Positions 1 to 6,266 of a stretch of DNA of 7,617 bases are shown here, piece after piece. The stretch spans positions 1-7,617 of the forward strand of contig CALZCU010000037.1 in the NCBI GenBank assembly GCA_945632055.1. Reading direction: 5' to 3'. A model generated the notes under the pieces. The model saw only the letters and a list, made by a program, of their open reading frames with translations, did not search any database and had not been told where the DNA came from. The position numbers were made by a program, and so were the translations under genes. This DNA comes from an uncultured Ruminococcus sp. (GTDB taxonomy: Bacteria > Bacillota > Clostridia > Oscillospirales > Acutalibacteraceae). Each line of letters starts with the position of its first letter. Position 1 is the first letter of the stretch.

Positions 1-51
1 AGTCATTTTGCAAGCAAAATGACAGCTCCCCTCGAAAAAGGGGAGCCTTGG
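1..51. repeat. Intergenic double-hairpin repeat (left copy, possibly cut by window start)
   Basis: Two adjacent inverted repeats are visible. The first has arms GTCATTTTGC (2-11) and GCAAAATGAC (14-23), essentially back to back. The second has arms GCTCCCC (25-31) and GGGGAGC (40-46) around an 8-nt A-rich loop, followed by CTTGG. Read on the minus strand, a related two-hairpin unit ends the window at 7571-7617, which suggests a dispersed family of structured intergenic repeats. Neither hairpin is followed by a clear T-run on either strand, so terminator function for hydA is possible but not shown. The family name is unknown to me. Confidence 0.65.
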
Positions 52-119
52 ATATTATCGTAAAGCTTTGTTGTTGAAAAATTGCGTTAATTTAAAATAT
101 AACTTTTTCGACAAGCTTT

Positions 120-140
120 ATCGAAGAAATTCGATTTTTT
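120..140 (+). terminator. Possible rightward Rho-independent terminator
   Basis: A 6-bp stem, ATCGAA (120-125) with TTCGAT (130-135), closes a GAAA tetraloop and is followed directly by five T residues (136-140). The T-run is present only when read on the plus strand. It would therefore stop transcription entering from a gene left of the window before it runs antisense into hydA. The stem is short and AT-rich, so the call is tentative. No equally good terminator for the leftward hyd operon is seen. Confidence 0.4.
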
Positions 141-153
141 AGGAAAATGTCAC

Positions 154-1863
154 TTATTTCTCCGCATCACAGGTGTGGTAGTGAACATGGAGAAGCTCGT
201 GAGCTCTGTCCTTGAGAACACCGTTTGCATACATATGAATAACAACGGGGTTTTCGTTGGAACGCTTAACCATAGCCGACTTGTCAATGGTGTAAATGCC
301 CTTTGCTCTCTCCTTTTTGCCCTGAACATATGAGAACGGCTGACCTGCGCCTGCAATACAGCCCATCGGGCAAGCCATTACCTCAACGAAGTCAAAATGC
401 TCCTCGCCGCTCTTGATTTTTTCGATGAGAGCGTCTGCGTTAGCAAGTCCGGAAACTACGGCTACACGAAGAGCAGTATCTCCGAGCGTGATGTATGCCG
501 CCTTAACTCCTTCAAGACCTCTTACGCCGCAGTACTCAATCTCCTTGAGAGCATATGTGGTGTTGTCTGCAACTCTTCTGAGCGCCGCCTCTGCAACACC
601 GCCTGTTACGCCGAAAATCATACCTGCGCCTGAGCTGATGCTGAACGGCATATCGGGAGCTGACGGCTCGATTTCGTTGAACTGAATACCAAGCTCTGTT
701 ATCATTCTTGCAAGCTCCTGTGTTGTGAGAACATAGTCAACATCGGGAATGCCGTTTTTCTTGAATTCGTCCCTTGCCGCCTCGTATTTCTTGGCTGTGC
801 AGGGCATAATTGCGATGGAAACGGTTTTCTGACCGCTTTCCTCGTCAGCCTTTTTGTAGTAATTCTTAATTACTGCGCCGAACATCTGCATAGGCGACTT
901 GCAGGTTGAAACATACTTCATAAGCTCGGGGTGCTTCGTTTCAACAAATCTTACCCAGCCGGGACAGCAGGAGGTGAAGAGAGGCATCTCTGTGTCGCCC
1001 CTGTTGATTTTATCAACAAGCTCCTTAGATTCCTCGATAATTGTCAGGTCAGCCGCAAATGAGGTGTCGAAAACAGTGTCAAAGCCGAGCATTCTCAGCG
1101 CAGTAAAGATTTTTCCGATTGAATTGTCGCCAGGCTTGAGTCCGAACACCTCGCCGAGAGCAACTCTTACGGCAGGAGCAACCTGAACAACCGTTCTTGT
1201 GTTTTGGTCATAGAGAGCCTTCCAGACATTTTTTAGGTCGCTCTTTATTGTGATTGCGGCGGTGGGGCATACAGCCGCACACTGACCGCAGTTAACGCAG
1301 TCGGTTTCTGCAATCTTTTTGCCGAAGGCAGGAGTTACAATAACATCTGCTCCTCGGTTAGCAAAGTCAATTGCGCCGACATGCTGAACCTCGTTGCACA
1401 TTCTTACGCAGTCGCCGCAAAGAATACACTTGCCGGGGTCACGAACAATTGAATATGAAGAATCGTCGATTTCCATATGAGGACGGGTGTCCTTGAAACG
1501 GACATTTGTAAGTCCGAAACGAGCGGCAAGCATCTGCAAACGGCACTTTCCGCTCTTTTCGCAGGTGGTGCAGTCACGGCAGTGAGATGATAGCAGAAGC
1601 TCAAGAATCATCTTTCTGTAGTCGTGCAGACGGGATGTGTTAGTTTTTATTACCATTTTATCGGCAGGAAGCGTTGAGCAGGCAGCCATTATTCTGCCTT
1701 TTTCGTCCTCGACAACGCACATACGGCAGGCGCCGTAGATTGAAAGGTCGGAATAGTAACAGAAGGTAGGAACATGAATGCCTGCCTTTCTGATTACCTG
1801 GAGAATATTTCTCTCGTCGGTAAACTCGACACGAATACCGTCTATAATCATATATTTAGCCAT
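154..1863 (-). CDS. hydA: [FeFe]-hydrogenase catalytic subunit HydA (NAD-linked trimeric type)
   Basis: Catalyses 2H+ + 2e- <-> H2 at the H-cluster, as part of a cytoplasmic HydABC complex. Domains of the 569-residue protein: N-terminal plant-type [2Fe-2S] (C35, C46, C49, C62); His-ligated [4Fe-4S] (H94, C98, C101, C107); two ferredoxin [4Fe-4S] motifs (C146/149/152/156 and C189/192/195/199); then the H-cluster domain with L1 TSCCPGW (297-303), L2 MPCTAKK (353-359) and L3 starting VMACPMGC (495-502). By alignment from memory to Clostridium pasteurianum CpI, proton-path residues C299, S319 and two glutamates (E278, E281) are kept, while CpI Arg286 is Lys285 here. The protein is about CpI length and lacks the C-terminal [2Fe-2S] extension of Thermotoga HydA. 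I chose the ATG at 1863: AGGAGG sits 8 nt upstream, whereas an in-frame ATG at 1884 lies inside hydB without a ribosome site. Last gene of hydCBA. No maturase genes (hydE/F/G) are in the window. Confidence 0.95.
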   Translation of the reverse strand: MAKYMIIDGIRVEFTDERNILQVIRKAGIHVPTFCYYSDLSIYGACRMCVVEDEKGRIMAACSTLPADKMVIKTNTSRLHDYRKMILELLLSSHCRDCTTCEKSGKCRLQMLAARFGLTNVRFKDTRPHMEIDDSSYSIVRDPGKCILCGDCVRMCNEVQHVGAIDFANRGADVIVTPAFGKKIAETDCVNCGQCAAVCPTAAITIKSDLKNVWKALYDQNTRTVVQVAPAVRVALGEVFGLKPGDNSIGKIFTALRMLGFDTVFDTSFAADLTIIEESKELVDKINRGDTEMPLFTSCCPGWVRFVETKHPELMKYVSTCKSPMQMFGAVIKNYYKKADEESGQKTVSIAIMPCTAKKYEAARDEFKKNGIPDVDYVLTTQELARMITELGIQFNEIEPSAPDMPFSISSGAGMIFGVTGGVAEAALRRVADNTTYALKEIEYCGVRGLEGVKAAYITLGDTALRVAVVSGLANADALIEKIKSGEEHFDFVEVMACPMGCIAGAGQPFSYVQGKKERAKGIYTIDKSAMVKRSNENPVVIHMYANGVLKDRAHELLHVHYHTCDAEK

Positions 1864-1871
1864 TTTGTGTT

Positions 1872-1877
1872 CCTCCT
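1872..1877 (-). promoter_or_regulatory. Ribosome binding site that fixes the hydA start
   Basis: AGGAGG on the minus strand. Its first A is the last base of the hydB TAA stop. It lies 8 nt before the ATG at 1863 and rules against the longer reading that would begin at 1884, upstream of this site. Confidence 0.85.
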
Positions 1878-3769
1878 TATTCATATGAGATTGCGCCGAA
1901 TTTACAGCCGTCCATACAGGTTCCGCACTTTATGCACTTTGAAGCGTCAATTGTGTGGGGCTTCTTAACCTCGCCTGTGATAGCGTTGACGGGACACATT
2001 CTTGCACATTTTGTACAGCCCTTGCACTTGTCGGGGTCGATTACAAGGTTTACAAGAGCCTTGCACTGACCTGCAGGACATTTGTGGTCGACAACATGGG
2101 CAATGTACTCATCTCTGAAATATTTTAGGGTGGAAACAACGGGTGATGCGGCTGTTTTGCCAAGACCGCAGAGAGCAGTATGTGAAATTGTGTCGGCAAG
2201 CTCCTCAAGCATTGTGATATGCTCAAGAGTACCTCTGCCCTCGGTGATGTCGGTGAGAAGCTCAAGCATACGCTTTGTACCCTCACGGCAGGGAACGCAC
2301 TTGCCGCAGCTTTCGTTCTGGGTGAACTGCATAAAGAAGCGGGCAACTTCAACCATACAGTTGCTGTTGTTCATAACAACAAGTCCGCCCGAACCAATCA
2401 TTGCGCCGACCTTTTTCAGACTGTCAAAGTCCATATTAAGGTCGAGATGATTTTCGGTTGCGCTGACGCACAGACAGCCGCCGCTCGGACCGCCAATCTG
2501 AACGCCCTTAAATTCTCCGCCCTTAACACCGCCGCCGATGTCAAAGATAACCTCACGGAGCTTTGTTCCCATAGGAACCTCAATAAGTCCTGTGTTTACA
2601 ACATTACCCGTAAGAGCAAATGCCTTTGTTCCGTGGTTGCCCTCGGGGCCGTACTGCTTGTACCAATCTGCACCCTTGTTGATGATGGGCGGAACATTAC
2701 AGAAGGTTTCAACATTGTTGAGAACGGTGGGCTTGTCAAAGAGTCCGTGCTCAACGGTACGGGGCGGCTTAACTCTGGGCATACCTCTGTTGCCCTCGAT
2801 TGACGAGGTCAGCGCAGAGCCTTCACCGCATACGAATGCGCCTGCGCCCTGACTGATTTTGATGTCAAAGTCAAAGCCTGAGTTGAGAATATTTTTGCCG
2901 AGAAGTCCTCTTGCAGTTGCCTTTTCAATCGCAATTTTAAGACGCTCAACTGCAAGCGGATATTCCGCACGAACATAGATGTAGCCGTGGTGAGCCTTTG
3001 TTGCAATACCTGCAATAATCATTCCCTCGATAACCTTGTGAGGGTCGCCCTCCATCATTGAACGGTCCATAAATGCGCCGGGGTCGCCCTCGTCGCCGTT
3101 GCAGACAACATACTTTTCAGGCTCGGTCTGCCTTAAAACAGAAGCCCACTTTCTGCCTGTCGGGAAGCCGCCGCCTCCTCTGCCTCGCAGAGAGGATTCT
3201 GTGATTTGCTCGATAATTTCCTCGGGAGTCATATCAAACAGTGCCTTTGCAACAGCCTGATAGCCGCCCTCTGCTATGTATTCTGCAATTGACTCTGCGT
3301 TGATTTTTCCGCAGTGCTCAAGCGCAATTCTTGTCTGATTCTTATAGAAAGGAATTTCGTCCTGCTTGTCATAGGCTTTTCCGTCAAGGTCGTGGTAAAC
3401 AAGGCGGTCAATAACCTCGTCGCCGACTATGGTTTTTTCTATGATTTCCTCGCAGTCCTCAACCTTAACCTTGGTGTAGAGAATGCCTGACGGCTCAATT
3501 CTGAGCAGAGGACCTTTTTCGCAGAAGCCGTGACAGCCGCTCTTTTTTATGCCGACCGAATTATGCTCAGGCTCCTTTTCGAGCTGAACAACACAGTTGA
3601 TTCCCTGCTCCAGCATAAGCTGCTGAAGTCTTGCGTAGATTTTCAGCGAGCCGCCTGCAACACAGCCTGTGCCGCCGCAGACGAGAATCTGTTTTTTCTG
3701 GCTTTTTAGTGAACGGGAATACTCCCTGTATTTCTGATTAAGCTCTTCTCTTGTGCGGATTTTCATCAT
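1877..3769 (-). CDS. hydB: NuoF-like flavin/NAD subunit HydB of the [FeFe]-hydrogenase
   Basis: Binds FMN and NAD(H) and links them by Fe-S clusters to HydA. The 630 residues show, in order: a thioredoxin-like [2Fe-2S] domain (C31, C36, C79, C83); the NuoF core with glycine-rich GRGGGGFPTG (196-205), flavin-site NGDEGDPG (224-231) and GAGAFVCGEGSAL (308-320); an SLBB-like segment around 380-440; the NuoF [4Fe-4S] site (C488, C491, C494, C534); a KCPAGQC segment (563-569); and a C-terminal double ferredoxin domain (C582/585/588/592 and C612/615/618/622). Plain complex I NuoF lacks the N- and C-terminal extra domains, so the architecture is that of HydB in electron-bifurcating hydrogenases such as those of Thermotoga and Ruminococcus albus (established knowledge). 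Bifurcation here is inferred, since some close NADH-dependent relatives (e.g. Syntrophomonas wolfei) are reported not to need ferredoxin. The start ATG overlaps the hydC TGA as ATGA, with AGGAGG 10 nt upstream inside hydC, so translational coupling is likely. Confidence 0.95.
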   Translation of the reverse strand: MMKIRTREELNQKYREYSRSLKSQKKQILVCGGTGCVAGGSLKIYARLQQLMLEQGINCVVQLEKEPEHNSVGIKKSGCHGFCEKGPLLRIEPSGILYTKVKVEDCEEIIEKTIVGDEVIDRLVYHDLDGKAYDKQDEIPFYKNQTRIALEHCGKINAESIAEYIAEGGYQAVAKALFDMTPEEIIEQITESSLRGRGGGGFPTGRKWASVLRQTEPEKYVVCNGDEGDPGAFMDRSMMEGDPHKVIEGMIIAGIATKAHHGYIYVRAEYPLAVERLKIAIEKATARGLLGKNILNSGFDFDIKISQGAGAFVCGEGSALTSSIEGNRGMPRVKPPRTVEHGLFDKPTVLNNVETFCNVPPIINKGADWYKQYGPEGNHGTKAFALTGNVVNTGLIEVPMGTKLREVIFDIGGGVKGGEFKGVQIGGPSGGCLCVSATENHLDLNMDFDSLKKVGAMIGSGGLVVMNNSNCMVEVARFFMQFTQNESCGKCVPCREGTKRMLELLTDITEGRGTLEHITMLEELADTISHTALCGLGKTAASPVVSTLKYFRDEYIAHVVDHKCPAGQCKALVNLVIDPDKCKGCTKCARMCPVNAITGEVKKPHTIDASKCIKCGTCMDGCKFGAISYE

Positions 3770-4245
3770 TTTGCGGATTCCTCCTTAAGCTCCTTGATAA
3801 GCTCCCTTGCCTTTTCGGGAGTCATTGCAGGATGAACCTCATCGTTTACGGTGCAGGCAGGCGCAAGACCGCAGGCACCAAGGCAGGAAACTGTTTCAAC
3901 GGTGAACATCATATCATCGGTAGTGGGTTTTTCCTCGCTTACGCCGAGAATTTTACGAAATTCCTCAAGTACGGGAACGCTCTTTCTTACATGGCAGGCA
4001 GTGCCGTCGCAGATTTTGATGATGTACTTGCCCTTTGCGTCAAGCGAAAAGTTCTCGTAAAAGGTTGCAACCCCGTAGATTTTTGCTTCGGGGAGCTTAA
4101 GAGCCTTGGAAATGTAGGTAAGGCTCTCCTTGGGGAGGTAGTGGTATTCCTTCTGAATATCCTGCATAACGGCGATGACCAGCGAGGGGTTATAGTCGTG
4201 AGCCTGTAGGATTTCATCAAGCTTTTTGATTTCTTCTTTTTTCAA
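3766..4245 (-). CDS. hydC: NuoE-like [2Fe-2S] subunit HydC of the [FeFe]-hydrogenase
   Basis: Small electron-transfer subunit that pairs with HydB, homologous to the complex I 24-kDa/NuoE protein. The 159 residues comprise an N-terminal helical region (about 1-70, with the GVATFYENF stretch at 58-66 typical of the family) and a thioredoxin-like domain holding the [2Fe-2S] ligands C79, C84, C121 and C125 (CDGTAC and CLGAC motifs). Length is normal for the family. The start is a TTG at 4245. It is supported by GAGGAG 9 nt upstream and by the absence of an earlier or nearby ATG: the next Met is residue 27, which would cut into the conserved N-terminal helices. First gene of the operon, with a predicted leader of about 38 nt from the promoter at 4290-4318. 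Its TGA overlaps the hydB ATG. The alternative, a formate dehydrogenase or complex I NuoE, is made unlikely by the hydB-hydA neighbours. Confidence 0.93.
   Translation of the reverse strand: MKKEEIKKLDEILQAHDYNPSLVIAVMQDIQKEYHYLPKESLTYISKALKLPEAKIYGVATFYENFSLDAKGKYIIKICDGTACHVRKSVPVLEEFRKILGVSEEKPTTDDMMFTVETVSCLGACGLAPACTVNDEVHPAMTPEKARELIKELKEESAK
3780..3785 (-). promoter_or_regulatory. hydB ribosome binding site inside hydC
   Basis: AGGAGG on the minus strand, 10 nt before the first of two tandem hydB ATG codons (3769 and 3766). It lies within the last codons of hydC. The nearer ATG is preferred because the second would be 13 nt away. Confidence 0.75.
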
Positions 4246-4254
4246 AACTTCTTT

Positions 4255-4260
4255 CTCCTC
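4255..4260 (-). promoter_or_regulatory. hydC ribosome binding site supporting a TTG start
   Basis: GAGGAG on the minus strand with 9 nt to the TTG at 4245. It is the only Shine-Dalgarno-like sequence near the beginning of the hydC frame. Confidence 0.7.
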
Positions 4261-4289
4261 TCGGTGAATTTTTGTTTACTAACCACAGC

Positions 4290-4318
4290 ATTATAACATA
4301 TATTGCACTAAAAATCCA
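4290..4318 (-). promoter_or_regulatory. Predicted sigma-A promoter of the hydCBA operon (extended -10)
   Basis: On the minus strand a perfect TATAAT (-10, 4295-4290) is preceded by TG one base upstream (4298-4297), giving an extended -10 TGTTATAAT. The -35 position, 17 nt upstream (TGGATT, 4318-4313), matches TTGACA at only three of six bases, which an extended -10 commonly compensates. Transcription would begin near 4283, leaving about 38 nt of leader. Confidence 0.65.
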
Positions 4319-4336
4319 TATTTTTTTGATAATTTA

Positions 4337-4427
4337 CGGAAAATTTATTGAAAAAATTTCCGGAAACTCTGATTTTTGTCAGAATAATCCCGTATAAGAA
4401 AATTATTCTTAATTTTTCTAAAAAATT
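4337..4427. promoter_or_regulatory. Cluster of four small inverted repeats between divergent promoters
   Basis: Between the two promoters lie CGGAAA/TTTCCG (4337-4342 and 4357-4362), TCTGA/TCAGA (4368-4372 and 4379-4383), TAAGAA/TTCTTA with a 5-nt spacer (4395-4400 and 4406-4411), and AATTTTT/AAAAATT with a 3-nt spacer (4411-4417 and 4421-4427). A further TTTCTTA (4426-4432) abuts the -35 of the rightward promoter. Such symmetry suits operator sites, but AT-rich DNA makes chance palindromes frequent. No specific regulator is recognised. Confidence 0.35.
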
Positions 4428-4437
4428 TCTTACAGTC

Positions 4438-4466
4438 TTGTAATTTGTTTGAAAATTATGTATAAT
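4438..4466 (+). promoter_or_regulatory. Predicted sigma-A promoter of the membrane protein-pyrC unit
   Basis: TTGTAA (-35, 4438-4443) and a perfect TATAAT (-10, 4461-4466) are separated by the optimal 17 nt. Transcription would start near 4473, leaving a leader of roughly 48 nt, too short for a PyrR-type attenuator or a typical riboswitch. Confidence 0.75.
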
Positions 4467-4508
4467 AAACTGTATATGTATAGTTTTGTATTATCACAAT
4501 AGGACTTT

Positions 4509-4513
4509 GGAGG
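4509..4513 (+). promoter_or_regulatory. Ribosome binding site of the membrane protein gene
   Basis: GGAGG lies 7 nt before the TTG at 4521 and 13 nt before the in-frame ATG at 4527. Spacing favours TTG and codon preference favours ATG. The two proteins differ by only two residues, so the product is nearly the same. Confidence 0.7.
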
Positions 4514-4520
4514 AAATGGT

Positions 4521-6251
4521 TTGATTATGTCGAAAAGATTCAGAAAAGCTGTTGCTGTTTTACTGTGCGCCTTTCTCTGCACAATCGGAAGCGTTTTTGT
4601 CGCAAATGCGTCTGAGCAGAGATATACTATCAATGAAATTGACGATATGACAATAACGCTTCCGGGAAATATGTCTGCTGTCACCCGTTCAAGCAAGGAC
4701 ACCGACAGGTACTTTTCCGTTTTCGGAACTGATTATGATACAATAATGAAGAATTTTAAGAACGGCGACATTTATTTGCAGGGTATGGACGATGCGTCCT
4801 CCGTCACCGTAACCGTAACAATGACTCGCACTGACGAGAGCAAGGGCATCGGTAACTACAGCCTGCTCGACTCGGACAAGCTCTCTCAGGTCAGCACAAA
4901 TATGCTCAGTCAGAACGAGTATGTTGCCTGCACACCCGATACTGCGGGCAAGATTGTCTGGCTGAATTTCAATACCAATGTTACAAGCAACGGTCTTGCA
5001 ATAAGGGCTTATCAGGCAAACACCGTTTATGACGGAATGATTGTCAACATCACCTATCAGCGCAATGTCGGCAATGTGACGGCAGAGGATTATGAAGTCT
5101 TCAGCGGAATCGTATCTTCTGTAAACTTTCTTAAGACAGGCTCGTCCTTCAATTGGATTCCTTACATAATCATAGGTGCGGCCGGAGCAGTTCTTCTCCT
5201 GATAATAGTGATTGCCGTTGTCATAAGGCGTGCAAAGAAAAAGAGAAAAAGGAACAGAAACGACAGGATAATTGAGGAGCTTGCAGGAAAATATACCTCA
5301 AAGCGCAGGAATAATATATCCGAGCAGTCCGGAAAATATGATGACGAGGCATATGAGGACGAGGAGGTCGACATCAGCTCTGCCTATGAAAGCCGAAGAA
5401 ACGGCGGTTATCTCTCAAATGAAGCGGATGAAGATTTCTTAAGTGGGGTTGAGCAAAGCGATAACGACGATGTAAAGGTATACGGCGGCAAGGATTTCGG
5501 CGATGATGAAATTGAGGAAATACTAAATTCAAAGCGAATGGCTGATGAAATTGCGGCTCAGGCGGCAAAGGAAAGCAGAGCAGAGGTAGTTTACAGCGGC
5601 AGAAAGCCGATTCAGCAGGAGAAAGCCGAGTTTGAGGTTGCTGAGGAAGAGGCGGAAAATACTGTTGCCGAGCAGGAAGCCGAGCCTAAAAGACCTCGTG
5701 ATATTGTATCTGAATTTGAGGACGAGCTTTTCGGAAAGGCTGACGAGAATGACGATGATGATTTCAACAATGACGAGGAGCTTGTCCGTCAGGAGGCAAA
5801 GTGGACTAAGTTTGACGACAGCGACGATTTCTTTGAGGAAGCCCCCAAAAAGGTAATGGGCGTAATCAGCAGTAAGGAAATTCGTGACGCAGAGGATTAT
5901 GATGTAATCAACGAGGTTGAAAAGCGTGTCAGCGAGGTTGAAAAGCCTGCTCCGAAGGCAGGCGAAGCCTTTTTGACCGTTATGAAAAAAATCGGAGGAG
6001 GAATTAAATCCTTCGGTGTTCACTGCGGATATTTCTGCACAAATGTGAGCAGAATGATAAAGCGCAAACGAGCAATCAAGAAGCGCAAAAAGGAAGAGGA
6101 GCTTCGCAGAGAAAGAGCAAGGCAGAGAGCCGAAAGACAAAGAGCTCAAAGACGGGCGCAGGAGAACGGCGAGCTTGTTCGTGTTCACAGCAGACCGACT
6201 CAGAACAGAAGACCACCTCAGAACAGAAGCAACAACGAGCGAAGAAGCTAA
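4521..6251 (+). CDS. Unrecognised signal-peptide, single-pass membrane protein with acidic tail and basic C-terminus
   Basis: I do not recognise this 576-residue protein. Visible parts: a signal peptide (positive residues 5-9, hydrophobic 10-27, AxA-type cleavage site VANA before S31); an extracytoplasmic domain of about 180 residues (31-211), rich in T, V and N and predicted mainly beta, which may have a PsbP/Mog1-like fold (weak guess); one transmembrane helix (213-235); a basic stop-transfer run (236-247); a long, probably disordered acidic cytoplasmic segment with D/E clusters (272-285, 301-332, 365-388, 398-440); a short glycine-containing amphipathic stretch (483-510); and a very basic helical tail rich in K/R/E/A/Q (511-547) ending in a short tandem PTQNR/PPQNR repeat. 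Topology (N-terminal domain outside, tail inside) follows the signal peptide and positive-inside rule. No enzymatic, kinase or DNA-binding motif is seen. It has its own promoter and lies 15 nt upstream of pyrC, so the two are probably cotranscribed. A TTG start is chosen on spacing; ATG at 4527 is the alternative. Confidence 0.85.
   Translation: MIMSKRFRKAVAVLLCAFLCTIGSVFVANASEQRYTINEIDDMTITLPGNMSAVTRSSKDTDRYFSVFGTDYDTIMKNFKNGDIYLQGMDDASSVTVTVTMTRTDESKGIGNYSLLDSDKLSQVSTNMLSQNEYVACTPDTAGKIVWLNFNTNVTSNGLAIRAYQANTVYDGMIVNITYQRNVGNVTAEDYEVFSGIVSSVNFLKTGSSFNWIPYIIIGAAGAVLLLIIVIAVVIRRAKKKRKRNRNDRIIEELAGKYTSKRRNNISEQSGKYDDEAYEDEEVDISSAYESRRNGGYLSNEADEDFLSGVEQSDNDDVKVYGGKDFGDDEIEEILNSKRMADEIAAQAAKESRAEVVYSGRKPIQQEKAEFEVAEEEAENTVAEQEAEPKRPRDIVSEFEDELFGKADENDDDDFNNDEELVRQEAKWTKFDDSDDFFEEAPKKVMGVISSKEIRDAEDYDVINEVEKRVSEVEKPAPKAGEAFLTVMKKIGGGIKSFGVHCGYFCTNVSRMIKRKRAIKKRKKEEELRRERARQRAERQRAQRRAQENGELVRVHSRPTQNRRPPQNRSNNERRS
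6199..6229 (+). repeat. Short in-frame direct repeat at the 3' end of the membrane protein gene
   Basis: CTCAGAACAGAAG occurs at 6199-6211 and again at 6217-6229. The 18-nt period is six codons, encoding the PTQNR and PPQNR units. It can expand or shrink without a frameshift. Confidence 0.7.
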
Positions 6252-6266
6252 AACGGCGGTGAAAAA

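Noticed and set aside
25..46. GC-rich hairpin as the hydA terminator on the minus strand
   Set aside because: The stem is good, but the sequence after it on the minus strand (TGTCATTTTG) is not a proper T-run, and the hairpin belongs to the dispersed repeat. Left annotated as a repeat only.
1864..1884. Seven-residue N-terminal extension of HydA from an ATG at 1884
   Set aside because: It has no upstream ribosome site and lies over the end of hydB. The ATG at 1863 has AGGAGG at 8 nt and gives the N-terminus expected for the [2Fe-2S] domain.
2219..2803. 194-codon open frame on the plus strand within hydB
   Set aside because: It is antisense to strongly conserved hydB motifs, has no ribosome site of note and no recognisable protein features; a shadow of hydB codon use.
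4271..4289. Possible Rex (NADH-sensing repressor) site near the hydCBA start point, containing TTGTTTA and AACCACA
   Set aside because: One half resembles TTGTTAA, but the second half and the spacing do not fit the 18-nt Rex palindrome. The location and biology are attractive, but the sequence match is too weak to report.
4516..4524. Two-codon upstream frame ATG GTT TGA just before the membrane protein start
   Set aside because: The ATG begins 2 nt after GGAGG, too close for efficient initiation; probably chance.
5529..6188. 219-codon open frame on the minus strand within the membrane protein gene
   Set aside because: Its Leu/Ser/Phe-rich composition is what the complement of D/E/K/R-rich codons yields. 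There is no supporting start context.
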